Source: Desulfosalsimonas propionicica (GTDB taxonomy: Bacteria > Desulfobacterota > Desulfobacteria > Desulfobacterales > Desulfosalsimonadaceae). From it: 64,000 bases of DNA. The position numbers and the translations under genes are program-made. Positions 8,522-17,262 of this stretch are shown here, piece after piece. Location of the stretch: assembly GCF_013761005.1 (NCBI RefSeq), contig NZ_JACDUS010000001.1, positions 744,001 to 808,000 on the forward strand, in the 5' to 3' direction. The notes under the pieces are model-generated. The model worked only from the letters and a program-made list of their open reading frames with translations, was not told where the DNA came from and did no database searches. Each line of letters starts with the position of its first letter. The stretch's first letter is position 1.

Positions 8522-9619
8522 TCATTGCCCGCAGAACAACTGCTGCATCAGGCCCAGATAAATTTCCGCGGCCTGTGCCACCTGCGGGAAGGATACGCAT
8601 TCGTCGTGTACATGCGCGTTTTCCAGCCGGCCCGGGCCCAGGACCATGGGTTTGATGCCCGCGGCCCAGAGCTGGTTGGCATCTGAATGGCTGCGAAAAT
8701 CGCCGCTTTGCCAGGTCATCTGCATCCGGGTGTAAACATCCCGGACCGCCTCGACCACCGGTCCCTTTTCCGGCAGGCGGTAGCCGGCGTCTATGGTTTC
8801 AATGTGAAAGCGGGTTTCAATGCCGGAATGGCCGGTTTCGGCCGGCATGCACACCTCTTCGAGCTCCGTGACGATTTCGCCGATGGCCGCATCCGGGGGC
8901 AGGTGCACGTCCAGCCATGCCTCGCAGCGGTCCGGCACCGTGAGACCGGAGCGGCTGCTGTAAAGATCCCGGAAATTGTAGACCAGCTCGGGCCGCTGAT
9001 CACGCATGTACTGGGATATGCGCATCATCATCTGAAGCAGCACCTCGATGGTGTTTTCCCGGTTGTTGGCCAGAGATGCGTGCAGGCGTTTGCCCGTGCT
9101 CACCATCTGGGTTTCCAGGTACCCGTAGCATCCCAGGCAGGCCACGAGGTTGGTGGGCTCGCCGATGACCGCCCAGGGAAAATGATAGTCCTCGATGAGC
9201 CGGGCGGCACCGTCTCCGTTTTCCTCTTCTCCCACCACAAGGCACAGGGCTGCGGGCAGTCGGGGGCCGTAGTCCCGACGCAGGGCCAGGAATGCCTCCA
9301 CCATGGCCGCACACCCGGATTTCATGTCCGCAGTGCCCAGCCCGGAAATGGTATCCTGTTTTTCGTGCCAGCCGTAGTCCTCGATATCGTAGGCCGTGAC
9401 CGTATCCACGTGGCCGATTAAGGCCAGTTCGGCCTGGCCGTTTTCCGGCAGCACCACCAGGTTGTAGCGGCTTTCATCCACGGTCTGGACTGTTGCGGCA
9501 ATGCTGTTTCGCTTCAGATACCCCCGAAGATAGTCCAGAATATCGTTTTCCTTGCCCGACGGGCTGTAGATGTCCACCAGCCGCTGGAAGAGTTTTTTGA
9601 GCCGGTCTTTGCTGATCAT
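8522..9619 (-). CDS. M20 family metallopeptidase (ArgE/DapE/LysK-like deacylase)
   Basis: A 365-residue di-zinc amidohydrolase. The zinc and catalytic motifs are LIGHVDTV, GTADMKSG, VGEEENGDGA and a C-terminal NAHVHDECVSF. These match the M20 group that includes acetylornithine, succinyl-diaminopimelate and acetyl-lysine deacetylases. The substrate cannot be fixed from the sequence. ATG 9619 was taken because the long upstream extension overlaps the acetyltransferase gene. That gene ends 17 bases before, so the pair is cotranscribed. An N-acetyltransferase next to a deacylase suggests an acetylated amino acid or peptide that is made and undone, which is inference. Confidence 0.82.
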   Translation of the reverse strand: MISKDRLKKLFQRLVDIYSPSGKENDILDYLRGYLKRNSIAATVQTVDESRYNLVVLPENGQAELALIGHVDTVTAYDIEDYGWHEKQDTISGLGTADMKSGCAAMVEAFLALRRDYGPRLPAALCLVVGEEENGDGAARLIEDYHFPWAVIGEPTNLVACLGCYGYLETQMVSTGKRLHASLANNRENTIEVLLQMMMRISQYMRDQRPELVYNFRDLYSSRSGLTVPDRCEAWLDVHLPPDAAIGEIVTELEEVCMPAETGHSGIETRFHIETIDAGYRLPEKGPVVEAVRDVYTRMQMTWQSGDFRSHSDANQLWAAGIKPMVLGPGRLENAHVHDECVSFPQVAQAAEIYLGLMQQLFCGQ

Positions 9620-9636
9620 TTCATATTCGTTTTGTT

Positions 9637-10179
9637 TTAGTGGCCGTTTTCGCGCTTTTTCATGCGCTGGCGTTCCTGGTCGAGATTCATGGTCAGATAC
9701 ACGTGCTGCTGGGGATTGCCGAAACCCTGGTGCTCGAAGAAATGAATGGCGGGCATGTTGTCGGCCTCGGTGTCCACAACCAGGATGCGCACTCCGTCGT
9801 GGAGCATAATGGACTTGAATCTGTAAAACAGGCGCTCGGCAATTCCCGAACGCTGATATTCCGGCAGCACACCCAGCCATAGAAGATAGCCGTATTTCCA
9901 GGCGGATCGGTTTTTGCTCACCGTGGTGCCCAGGGCAAATCCGATGATCTCGTTTTCATGCTCGGCCACCAGGCAGAATTCCGTGTCACTGTAAAACAAA
10001 TCCGCCACCTCGTATTCATCCCAGGCACGGTAGGTGTTGGGCGCCTTTCTGGCCACAAACAGATGCTCTCCCAGGTGGAACACATCTGCCAGATCATCAA
10101 TCGTCATTTCGCGGATTTTGACCGCTTGCTTTTTGGTTTTAGCGGGTTGGGCATTGTCTGACGCAGCCACTTCTGTCAT
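9637..10179 (-). CDS. GNAT family N-acetyltransferase
   Basis: A 180-residue protein. The acetyl-CoA-binding motif A is visible as LGVLPEYQRSGIAERLFYRF, preceded by the strand EIIGFALGTTV and followed by ILVVDTEADNMPAIHFFEHQGF. This is a complete GNAT fold, resembling RimI-type enzymes. The substrate is unknown. The first good ATG is at 10179; the frame extends to a TTG at 10224 that lacks a better ribosome site. It is the first gene of the leftward operon whose promoter lies at 10281-10309. Confidence 0.82.
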   Translation of the reverse strand: MTEVAASDNAQPAKTKKQAVKIREMTIDDLADVFHLGEHLFVARKAPNTYRAWDEYEVADLFYSDTEFCLVAEHENEIIGFALGTTVSKNRSAWKYGYLLWLGVLPEYQRSGIAERLFYRFKSIMLHDGVRILVVDTEADNMPAIHFFEHQGFGNPQQHVYLTMNLDQERQRMKKRENGH

Positions 10180-10280
10180 GGGTGACAAAAACTCCTTTCT
10201 TTTGCGTTGGTTTAACAGATTCAATTCAAGGGATTGCTTTTAAAAGTCTGAAACATTCAATTTGGGTTAACGTCAAAACA

Positions 10281-10309
10281 AATATATACATGCATATGAT
10301 GCATGTAAA
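10281..10309 (-). promoter_or_regulatory. Promoter with palindromic operator upstream of the GNAT operon
   Basis: Read on the minus strand: TTTACA (10309-10304), a 17-base spacer and TATATT (10286-10281), a good sigma-70 promoter. Lying across the spacer is a perfect palindrome at 10287-10307 with 9-base arms TACATGCAT and ATGCATGTA around ATG. A protein bound there would block RNA polymerase, so this is a likely repressor operator. Transcription would begin near 10274, about 95 bases before the acetyltransferase start. Confidence 0.65.
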
Positions 10310-10387
10310 CCGGGATTTGGCGGAGAAGATGCAAAATTGACCAAGCTGGCCACCTTTTTGGTAAACAGGGAGAGCCGGGCAGGACGA

Positions 10388-10427
10388 TTTAATGTCAACT
10401 ATTTTTATAAAATTGGTTGACATTAAA
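10388..10427 (+). promoter_or_regulatory. BirA-type biotin operator
   Basis: An inverted repeat TTTAATGTCAAC (10388-10399) with GTTGACATTAAA (10416-10427). Taken as 9-mers, ATGTCAACT and GGTTGACAT are separated by 14 bases, the same architecture as the known BirA sites (TTGTAAACC-N14-16-GGTTTACAA). It lies 25 bases before birA, the first gene of the biotin operon, so BirA bound to biotinyl-AMP would repress its own operon. An AT-rich TATAAA inside the spacer may be the -10 region. Confidence 0.85.
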
Positions 10428-10452
10428 TCGCATCCGGGATACCCATTTCGCC

Positions 10453-11427
10453 ATGAAAGATACGGTTCTCAAATCACTGAAACAGAAGCGGGTCGTTTCA
10501 GGCCAATCCCTGGCCTCGGAACTGGGTATTTCCCGCACTGCTGTCTGGAAATATGTCAATCAACTTCGCAGGGAAGGCTACCGGATTTCCTCATCGCCCA
10601 GGCTTGGCTATACACTCGACAGCGTGCCGGACAGCCTTCTTGCCGCAGAAATTGAAGAGAATCTCCAAACCCGTATCCAGGGCCGAAAGATCATCTCCTG
10701 CAGGGAGATGCAATCAACCCAGGATCACGCCAAAAAACTGGCCATTCAGGGGGGCTCTGAAGGTACGATTGTTGTTGCGGAAACCCAGAGTGCCGGCCGC
10801 GGGCGCATGGGCCGGTCATGGGCATCGCCGCCCGGAGGACTCTATTTTTCGGTTATACTGCGCCCCGGCATTACACTTGCCGGTGCCGCCGGATTGCCTT
10901 TGGTGGCAGCCGTGGCCCTGGCCCGGGCAATACAGCCATACACCGCGGTTGCCCCCGGCTTGAAATGGCCCAATGACGTGCTGATCCAAAAACGGAAAGC
11001 AGCGGGGATTCTCGTTGAAATGAGCGCGGAAATGGATCGCCTGGATTGGGTGGTCATTGGCATTGGTGTGAATGTGGCTGCCGCATCTGTGCAATTGCCC
11101 CCGGAAATTCGCCGGACGAGCACCTCGCTGGCCATTGAATCAACCCGCATTGTGCACCGGGCGCAACTGCTTGGCGATATCCTTTATGAACTCGAAGAGG
11201 CGCTGGATATGTTTCAAACACAGGGGTTTGAGCCGTTGCGGAAACAGTGGAAAGAAAAAAGCCATACCCTGGGAAAACACGTCACGGTTGTCGGCAGCAG
11301 GCAATCCATTGAAGGTAAGGCCGTGGATATCGACGGCAGCGGTGCGCTTGTCATGGAATGCGCCGGCGGCATCCGTCAGCGGGTCACCAGCGGGGACCTG
11401 TTTTTCAAGGGAGGTGCCCATGGATAG
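10453..11427 (+). CDS. birA: Bifunctional biotin-protein ligase / biotin operon repressor
   Basis: A 324-residue two-domain protein. Residues about 1-60 form a winged helix (SGQSLASELGISRTAVWKYV) that binds the operator upstream. The ligase domain follows, with the biotinyl-AMP loop GRGRMGRSW at 115-123, KWPNDVLI at 171-178 and KAAGILVE near 182, and a C-terminal SH3-like segment. It makes biotinyl-5'-AMP and attaches biotin to carrier lysines, here probably including Lys534 of the carboxylase at 45303-48626. ATG 10453 was chosen because the upstream GTG/TTG codons lie in the operator. The stop overlaps the start of bioA by eight bases. Confidence 0.93.
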   Translation: MKDTVLKSLKQKRVVSGQSLASELGISRTAVWKYVNQLRREGYRISSSPRLGYTLDSVPDSLLAAEIEENLQTRIQGRKIISCREMQSTQDHAKKLAIQGGSEGTIVVAETQSAGRGRMGRSWASPPGGLYFSVILRPGITLAGAAGLPLVAAVALARAIQPYTAVAPGLKWPNDVLIQKRKAAGILVEMSAEMDRLDWVVIGIGVNVAAASVQLPPEIRRTSTSLAIESTRIVHRAQLLGDILYELEEALDMFQTQGFEPLRKQWKEKSHTLGKHVTVVGSRQSIEGKAVDIDGSGALVMECAGGIRQRVTSGDLFFKGGAHG

Positions 11428-12700
11428 GCGGCACCGGCTGGCGCAACAGGACTGCGATCATGTCTGGCATCCATACGCATCCATTGTTGACCCGCCTTTG
11501 GCAACCACTATCGTGTCTGCTGACGGGGTTCGGCTTTATACAGCTGAGGGTCAGGCGCTTATCGACGGCATGTCTTCCTGGTGGGCGGCGATTCACGGGT
11601 ATAACCACCCGGTTTTAAACAATGCCGCCCACGGCCAGATCGACCGGATGAGCCATGTCATGTTCGGCGGCATCACCCATGAGCCGGCTGTAGCGCTCGC
11701 ATCAATGCTCGTGGACCTCACTCCTGAACCGCTGCAGAAGGTTTTTTTTGCCGACTCCGGTTCGGTAAGCGTTGAAGTGGCCATCAAGATGGCTGTTCAA
11801 TACTGGCACGGCATGGGATGTCCTGAAAAAAACCGGTTTCTCACGGTTCGCAGCGGATACCACGGGGATACGTTCGGAGCAATGGCCCTGTGCGATCCGG
11901 TGACGGGTATGCACGAACATTTTACTTCCGTGCTGCAGCAGCATTATTTTGCCGAAAGTCCCGGGTGCCGGTTTGACGAATCCTGGGATGATGCGTATAT
12001 CCAGGATTTCAGACAACTCATGGAAGCCCATCACCAGCAGCTGGCTGCGGTGGTTCTCGAACCCATCGTGCAGGGCGCCGGGGGTATGCGCTTTTATTCC
12101 CCGGAATATCTGCGTCAGGTGAAAATGCTCTGCGAGGCCCATGATGTTTTGCTCGTGGCCGATGAAATCGCCACCGGATTCGGACGAACAGGCGAGCTCT
12201 TTGCCTGCAATTATGCGGGGATTTCGCCGGATATCATGTGTCTGGGCAAGGCGCTTACGGGCGGCTACATGACCCTGGCCGCCACCCTTGCCACAGACCG
12301 GGTAAGCCGGGGTATTTCCAAAAACGGCGGCGTGCTTATGCACGGCCCCACATTCATGGCAAATCCCCTGGCTTGTGCTGTGGCCGAAGCGAGCATTCGG
12401 CTCCTGCTCAACGGTCCCTGGCGGGAAAGCGTCCATCGCATTGAGCAGCGCCTTTTGTCCGGACTGGCTCCATGCCGCGGTTTTTCAGGGGTGGCCGATG
12501 TCCGGGCACTGGGCGCCATTGGTGTTGTGGAAATGAAAACACCGGTGGATCTTGCAGCTGTCCAGAAACAGTTCGTGAACCAGGGCGTCTGGATCCGTCC
12601 TTTTGGAAAATTGATTTATACAATGCCGCCTTACATCATCTCTGATGATGATCTGGATTTCCTGACCCGGGCCATTGTCAGGGTTGCCGGAAGTCTGTAA
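11420..12700 (+). CDS. bioA: Adenosylmethionine-8-amino-7-oxononanoate aminotransferase
   Basis: A 426-residue class III PLP aminotransferase that converts 8-amino-7-oxononanoate to 7,8-diaminopelargonate with SAM as amino donor. Seen motifs: the BioA-specific MSSWWAAIHGYNHPVLN near the N-terminus, SGSVSVEVAIKMA, VLEPIVQGAGGM, LLVADEIATGFGRTG and the PLP lysine Lys277 in LGKALTGGYM. The start has GGGAGG six bases upstream and overlaps birA. A much longer upstream reading frame is only a shadow of birA. It forms one operon with bioF and bioD. Confidence 0.95.
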   Translation: MDRRHRLAQQDCDHVWHPYASIVDPPLATTIVSADGVRLYTAEGQALIDGMSSWWAAIHGYNHPVLNNAAHGQIDRMSHVMFGGITHEPAVALASMLVDLTPEPLQKVFFADSGSVSVEVAIKMAVQYWHGMGCPEKNRFLTVRSGYHGDTFGAMALCDPVTGMHEHFTSVLQQHYFAESPGCRFDESWDDAYIQDFRQLMEAHHQQLAAVVLEPIVQGAGGMRFYSPEYLRQVKMLCEAHDVLLVADEIATGFGRTGELFACNYAGISPDIMCLGKALTGGYMTLAATLATDRVSRGISKNGGVLMHGPTFMANPLACAVAEASIRLLLNGPWRESVHRIEQRLLSGLAPCRGFSGVADVRALGAIGVVEMKTPVDLAAVQKQFVNQGVWIRPFGKLIYTMPPYIISDDDLDFLTRAIVRVAGSL

Positions 12701-12716
12701 TGAACAGGGGCCGGGA

Positions 12717-13895
12717 ATGACAAAACGCACCTCTGCCACATATTTTATGAAGGAAGAACTGGGCCGGCGCAAGCAGGAGAACCATTTGCGTTTTCTGGTT
12801 CCTGTCACGCCCTGCGACGGGGTCATGGTTAAACGAAACGGGAAGTCTTTAATAAATTTTTGTTCCAATGATTATCTTGGCCTGGCCCGCCACCCCTTGC
12901 TGCGGCAGCGGTCAAAGGATTTTATGGATCGCTATGGGGCCGGAGCCACGGCGTCCAGGCTGGTGTGCGGCACCCTGCCCTGTGCAGAAGCGGTGGAAGG
13001 AAAACTGGCCCGGCTGAAGGGGGCTGAATCATCGCTGATTTTCAACTCCGGATTTCAGGCAAACCTGTCGCTTCTTCCGGCCCTGGCAGACAAAAAATCG
13101 CTGATTTTATCCGACCGGCTCAACCACCGGAGCATCATCGAAGGCGCCCGCCTCTGCCGCTGCGCCCTTGCGGTTTTTCGCCACAATGACCTGGCCCACC
13201 TTGAAGAGATATTGCACAAAAGCCGTTACCTGGACTACAGCCGCATCTTTATTGTCACTGAATCCATTTTCAGCATGGACGGAGACATCAGTGACGTGGC
13301 GCAACTGGTTGAAATGGCACGCGGTTACGGGTCGATCCTGATCGTAGACGAAGCCCATGCAACAGGTGTTGCCGGAGCGCGGGGCATGGGGCTGACCGCC
13401 GGGACCGCGGTGGATTGCTGCATGGGTACCTTTGGCAAGGCGCTGGGATCTTTTGGCGCTTACGGCACTTTTTCAAAACAAATGCGGGATTATCTGGTCA
13501 ATTGTTGTTCCGGATTCATTTACAGCACTGCGCTTCCCCCGTCGGTGATGGGAGCCGTGGATGCAGCCCTGGATCTGGTGCCCGAAATGGAGCGGGAGCG
13601 CAAGCAGCTTATGGAAAAAGCCCGGGATCTGAGAGCGGAGCTGCATCGCATGGGCTGGGATACAGGTCCGTCAGCAACACATATCATTCCGGTTATCGTT
13701 GGCAGCGAAGCCCAAACACTTGCCCTTGCCGGCCGGCTCGAAGATGCCGGCATTCTGGCCATGGCCATTCGGCCGCCCACGGTTGAAAAGGGACGCTCCC
13801 GGATTCGCCTGGCCCTTACGGCGCTTCATACAGACCAACACCTCAACCAGCTTATAGACGCCCTGGATCGATGGAAAAGGACTAAACAAAAATGA
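12717..13895 (+). CDS. bioF: 8-amino-7-oxononanoate synthase
   Basis: A 392-residue alpha-oxoamine synthase that condenses pimeloyl thioester with alanine, the first committed step of the biotin ring pathway. Motifs: FCSNDYLGLARHP, NSGFQANLSLL, VDEAHATGVAG and the PLP lysine Lys241 in GTFGKALGSFGAYG. ATG 12717 follows the bioA stop by 16 bases with a GGGG-rich ribosome site; the earlier GTG at 12675 would overlap bioA. The related KBL (2-amino-3-ketobutyrate ligase) family is excluded mainly by context. The stop overlaps bioD. Confidence 0.93.
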   Translation: MTKRTSATYFMKEELGRRKQENHLRFLVPVTPCDGVMVKRNGKSLINFCSNDYLGLARHPLLRQRSKDFMDRYGAGATASRLVCGTLPCAEAVEGKLARLKGAESSLIFNSGFQANLSLLPALADKKSLILSDRLNHRSIIEGARLCRCALAVFRHNDLAHLEEILHKSRYLDYSRIFIVTESIFSMDGDISDVAQLVEMARGYGSILIVDEAHATGVAGARGMGLTAGTAVDCCMGTFGKALGSFGAYGTFSKQMRDYLVNCCSGFIYSTALPPSVMGAVDAALDLVPEMERERKQLMEKARDLRAELHRMGWDTGPSATHIIPVIVGSEAQTLALAGRLEDAGILAMAIRPPTVEKGRSRIRLALTALHTDQHLNQLIDALDRWKRTKQK

Positions 13896-14515
13896 CCCTG
13901 CGGCTGCCGGAACGGTTTTTCATTGCCGGAACAGACACGGGAATCGGAAAAACCATGACAGCCGCCATTCTCATGGCGGGATTGAAAGGAACCTACTGGA
14001 AACCGATTCAAAGCGGCCATGCGCAGGGATCTGACACCGGTTGGATCATGACGGTCACCGGACTTCCGAAGCATCATTTTCACCCCGAGACCTATCGGCT
14101 TTCCCGGCCCTTGTCACCGCACGCCGCAGCCAGGGCCGACGGTCTTTGCATTGATCTTGAGGCCTTTGCGCTGCCTGAATGCACCGGGCCCCTTATTGTC
14201 GAAGGCGCCGGGGGCATCATGGTTCCCCTTAACGAAAAAGCCATGATCACAGACCTGATAAAGCATCTTGGCCTGCCTGTTTTGCTTGTTGCCAAAAGCG
14301 GCCTTGGCACCATCAATCACACCCTGCTTTCCCTGGAACAATTAAAGCGCCGGGAAATAGCGGTTGCCGGCATTGTGTTAAACGGAGAACCCAACCCGGA
14401 GAACCGGGAGGCCATTGCCGACTATGGAAAAGTCCCCCTTCCGGCGGAGATTCCGCCTCTTGGGCGGGTGGATGCAAAAATGCTGGCCGCATGTTTTCAG
14501 CAATATTTTCAATGA
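13892..14515 (+). CDS. bioD: Dethiobiotin synthetase
   Basis: A 207-residue P-loop enzyme that closes the ureido ring using CO2 and ATP. The N-terminal FIAGTDTGIGKT is the typical BioD P-loop, followed by YWKPIQSG, IVEGAGGIMVPL and LLVAKSGLGTINHTLLS. It shares ATGA with the end of bioF, so translation is coupled. No biotin synthase (bioB) and no pimeloyl-forming genes follow; the next gene is on the other strand. The last step must therefore be encoded elsewhere. Confidence 0.94.
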   Translation: MTLRLPERFFIAGTDTGIGKTMTAAILMAGLKGTYWKPIQSGHAQGSDTGWIMTVTGLPKHHFHPETYRLSRPLSPHAAARADGLCIDLEAFALPECTGPLIVEGAGGIMVPLNEKAMITDLIKHLGLPVLLVAKSGLGTINHTLLSLEQLKRREIAVAGIVLNGEPNPENREAIADYGKVPLPAEIPPLGRVDAKMLAACFQQYFQ

Positions 14516-14548
14516 CAAAAAGCATCTTTGCGGGGGCGAATCTCCGGA

Positions 14549-16867
14549 TCAATTTAGAATTTCTCGGATTTTTTCTGCCAGATCGTTGAGGGAAAAAGGT
14601 TTTTGTATGAAGTTGATGCCCTTGTCCAATACGCCCTGATGGGCGATAACATTGGCTGTGTACCCGGACATGAAAAGGCATTCCATGTCCGGCCGGATTT
14701 CCTGAAGTCGTTTAGCCAGATCCCGGCCGGTCATTTCCGGCATGACCACGTCCGTAATAAAAAGTTGAATTTCTCCAGTGTTTTCCCTGGCTGCCCGTAT
14801 GGCTTCGTGGGGCGTGGCCGCGGCGATAACCGAGTATCCCAGCCGTTGGAGCATCATCATGCCCAGGTCCAAAAGCATCGGTTCATCCTCTACGATCAGG
14901 ATGGTCTCTCCCCGGCTTTTCCGGATGGTTTCAGTTCGTTGCGGTTTTGCCTCTGCTGAATCGGCGGCGTTTTCGGGCAAATAAATTCTAAATGTAGTGC
15001 CTTTTTCCGGTTCGCTGTAAACATTGATAAAACCCTGATTCTGCCGAACAATGCCGTACACGGTGGAAAGCCCCATACCGGTTCCCATGCCCAGGCCCTT
15101 GGTGGTAAAAAACGGTTCAAAAATATGGCTGAGTGTCTCGTTGTCCATGCCGCAGCCGTTGTCGCTCACGGCCAGAAGCACGTAATCCCCCGGCAGGAAT
15201 TCCGCGTGAGATTGGCAATAATCCGCATCAAATGAAACAGCATTTGTTTCAATGGTGATCCGGCCGATATCCGCAATGGCATCCCTTGCGTTGGCGCATA
15301 GATTGACAAGAATCTGATCGAGTTGAACGGGGTCCATGCAGATTGTACAGGGCTTGTCTCCCGGCAGCCATGCCAGTTCAATATGCTCGCCGATCAGCCG
15401 GCGTATCATTTCCATGATGGCTTCAACCGCGGTGTTGAGATCAAATGCCACCGGCTCGATGGTCTGCTTGCGGGCAAAGGCCAGCAGCTGACGGGTAAGG
15501 CCCGCGGAGCGCCGGGCTGCATCCAGGATGGATTCAATCTTTCCGCGGATGGGATCAGCCGGGTCTGTGTCGTTGATGGCAAGCTCGGCATAGCCCATGA
15601 TCGTTCCCAGCATATTGTTGAAATCATGGGCCACGCCGCCGGCCAGAACACCGACAGCCTCCAGCTTCTGAGACTGGTGAAGCTGCTCCTGAAGCCGCTT
15701 CCGTTCCGCTTCTGCCTGATGGTGCGCAGTGATGTCAAAAAAACTTAAAATAATGCTGTCTTCTATCAGACGGGTGCTGATAATCATGCGGCGTTCATTG
15801 CCATCCTTGCAGCGCACCGGACATTCCATGGCTTCCATCTGATCATCGTTTTCAGCCCGGGCCCGTTCCAGTTCGTTTTGCCATTTTGTGCTCATGATTT
15901 CTTTTTGGTCGCTATCCTGGAACGAAAGCTGCCATGCCTGCTCCAGGGTTGGTGCGTCATTGGTTGAATAGCCGATCGTGTCAAGGAAAGCGTCGTTTAC
16001 ATCAAGAACCCGGCCGTTTTTGGAGATATGGGCCATGGGTGTGGGAGCCATTTTAAACAATTGCCGGAAGCGGGTTTCGCTTTCCCGCAGGGCTTGTTCC
16101 GTACGCTTGCGCTCGGTAATGTCGCGATCAAAAGTAAGCGACAACTCATAGCCGTTATACTCGAAATGATTGCTTCGGATCTCAACCGGGAAAATGCGTC
16201 CGTCCTTTGTAACGTGCCGCGATTCGAAAGCCATGGTGCCTACCCGGCGCCTTTTCTCTTTGTGCTGCTCCCATTGATTCGGGGAGAAATCCGGATCGAT
16301 ATCGAATATCTTCATGGCAAGCAGTTCATCTCGTGAATATCCCAGGCAGTTGCAGGATGAATCGTTTGCATACACAATATGGCCGTCGCTATTGATCCAG
16401 AGAATATTGTCCGGTGCCCGATCCATGGCGAACTGTGTCCTTAAAAGCGCTTCTTTTTCCAATATCCGTTTCGTTATATCTGATAAAAAACCTTGATAAT
16501 AAAGCTTTCCGTCCTTTTCGTTGCGCACGGCACGAACACTGTAAGAGGCCCAAAAGGTGGTGTTGTTTTTTCGGACAAAGCGGCATTCGTGGTTTCGCAC
16601 TGCTTTGTTTTCTTCCAGCAGGCGCAAAACTTCTTTTCTGTCTTTGGAATCGGCATAGAGGTCTTTGGCAACGTTTTCAACCAACGCCATCATTTCCTGC
16701 GGGGATGCAAAGCCAAATATTTCTGCCATGGCGACATTGACATAAAGAAAATTTCCTTCGGGCGTGCTGGAAAATACTCCCACAGGGGCGTTCATCAACA
16801 TGTCCTGGTAATCGTGAGCCGTGAGGGATGGCATATCCGAAGGTTTTGGAGGATGTTTCTCCTGCAT
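14549..16867 (-). CDS. Hybrid sensor histidine kinase with three PAS domains and a receiver
   Basis: A 772-residue cytoplasmic protein with no membrane segment. PAS domains lie near residues 20-140, 145-270 and 275-390. HisKA follows with the phospho-acceptor His414 in AGGVAHDFNNML, then HATPase (VNLCANARDA, DNGCGM, GTGMGLSTVYGIV) and a C-terminal receiver with Asp706 in FITDVVMP. The start at 16867 has AAGGAG at ideal spacing; the longer frame to 16987 runs into a repeat element and is not real. The last PAS domain points to sensing of a small ligand or redox signal. No response regulator gene is adjacent, so it is an orphan whose receiver may pass phosphate on to an unseen partner. Confidence 0.9.
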   Translation of the reverse strand: MQEKHPPKPSDMPSLTAHDYQDMLMNAPVGVFSSTPEGNFLYVNVAMAEIFGFASPQEMMALVENVAKDLYADSKDRKEVLRLLEENKAVRNHECRFVRKNNTTFWASYSVRAVRNEKDGKLYYQGFLSDITKRILEKEALLRTQFAMDRAPDNILWINSDGHIVYANDSSCNCLGYSRDELLAMKIFDIDPDFSPNQWEQHKEKRRRVGTMAFESRHVTKDGRIFPVEIRSNHFEYNGYELSLTFDRDITERKRTEQALRESETRFRQLFKMAPTPMAHISKNGRVLDVNDAFLDTIGYSTNDAPTLEQAWQLSFQDSDQKEIMSTKWQNELERARAENDDQMEAMECPVRCKDGNERRMIISTRLIEDSIILSFFDITAHHQAEAERKRLQEQLHQSQKLEAVGVLAGGVAHDFNNMLGTIMGYAELAINDTDPADPIRGKIESILDAARRSAGLTRQLLAFARKQTIEPVAFDLNTAVEAIMEMIRRLIGEHIELAWLPGDKPCTICMDPVQLDQILVNLCANARDAIADIGRITIETNAVSFDADYCQSHAEFLPGDYVLLAVSDNGCGMDNETLSHIFEPFFTTKGLGMGTGMGLSTVYGIVRQNQGFINVYSEPEKGTTFRIYLPENAADSAEAKPQRTETIRKSRGETILIVEDEPMLLDLGMMMLQRLGYSVIAAATPHEAIRAARENTGEIQLFITDVVMPEMTGRDLAKRLQEIRPDMECLFMSGYTANVIAHQGVLDKGINFIQKPFSLNDLAEKIREILN

Positions 16868-16932
16868 GATCAGCTCCTTTTGGCCTTTCAGTGATCGGGC
16901 ATTCCGGATAATCTGATTATTCCCCAAGATTT

Positions 16933-17084
16933 GATGGCACTGTAAAAAGTCTGATTTCAGATGGCGCCGTAAAAAGTTCAAGATCAAGGCTTGCGCAATT
17001 TCGAAGAATGCAGCGTACTTATCCGTACGTGAAATTCTGAGAAATTGCGCGTAACGCAGATATTGGACTTTTTATGGCGCCATC
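16933..17084 (+). repeat. Palindromic intergenic repeat, copy 2
   Basis: About 152 bp starting GATGGCACTGTAAAAAG and ending TTTTTATGGCGCCATC. It is almost identical to the copy at 5148-5298. A second internal GATGGCGCCGTAAAAAG starts 27 bases in, so the left end is a partial duplication of the terminal repeat. The element lies in the region upstream of the kinase gene and may overlap its promoter. The remaining 17085-17262, between it and the NapH-like gene, shows no gene. Confidence 0.9.
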
Positions 17085-17262
17085 AAGATTTTAAAACTGA
17101 ATTATTATAGCAGGAAAGGCCGCAACAGTATAGGCGGTTTCAAGCAGGGCGGGAAAGGGGGCATGCAGGGGGGGCATCGGGTTCGGCCAATAGCGGCAGA
17201 TTTGGGTTGTCGGATGAATCCGGGGATCCCGGGGTAGGCGATACGCTGTTTTTCCCCATCAA

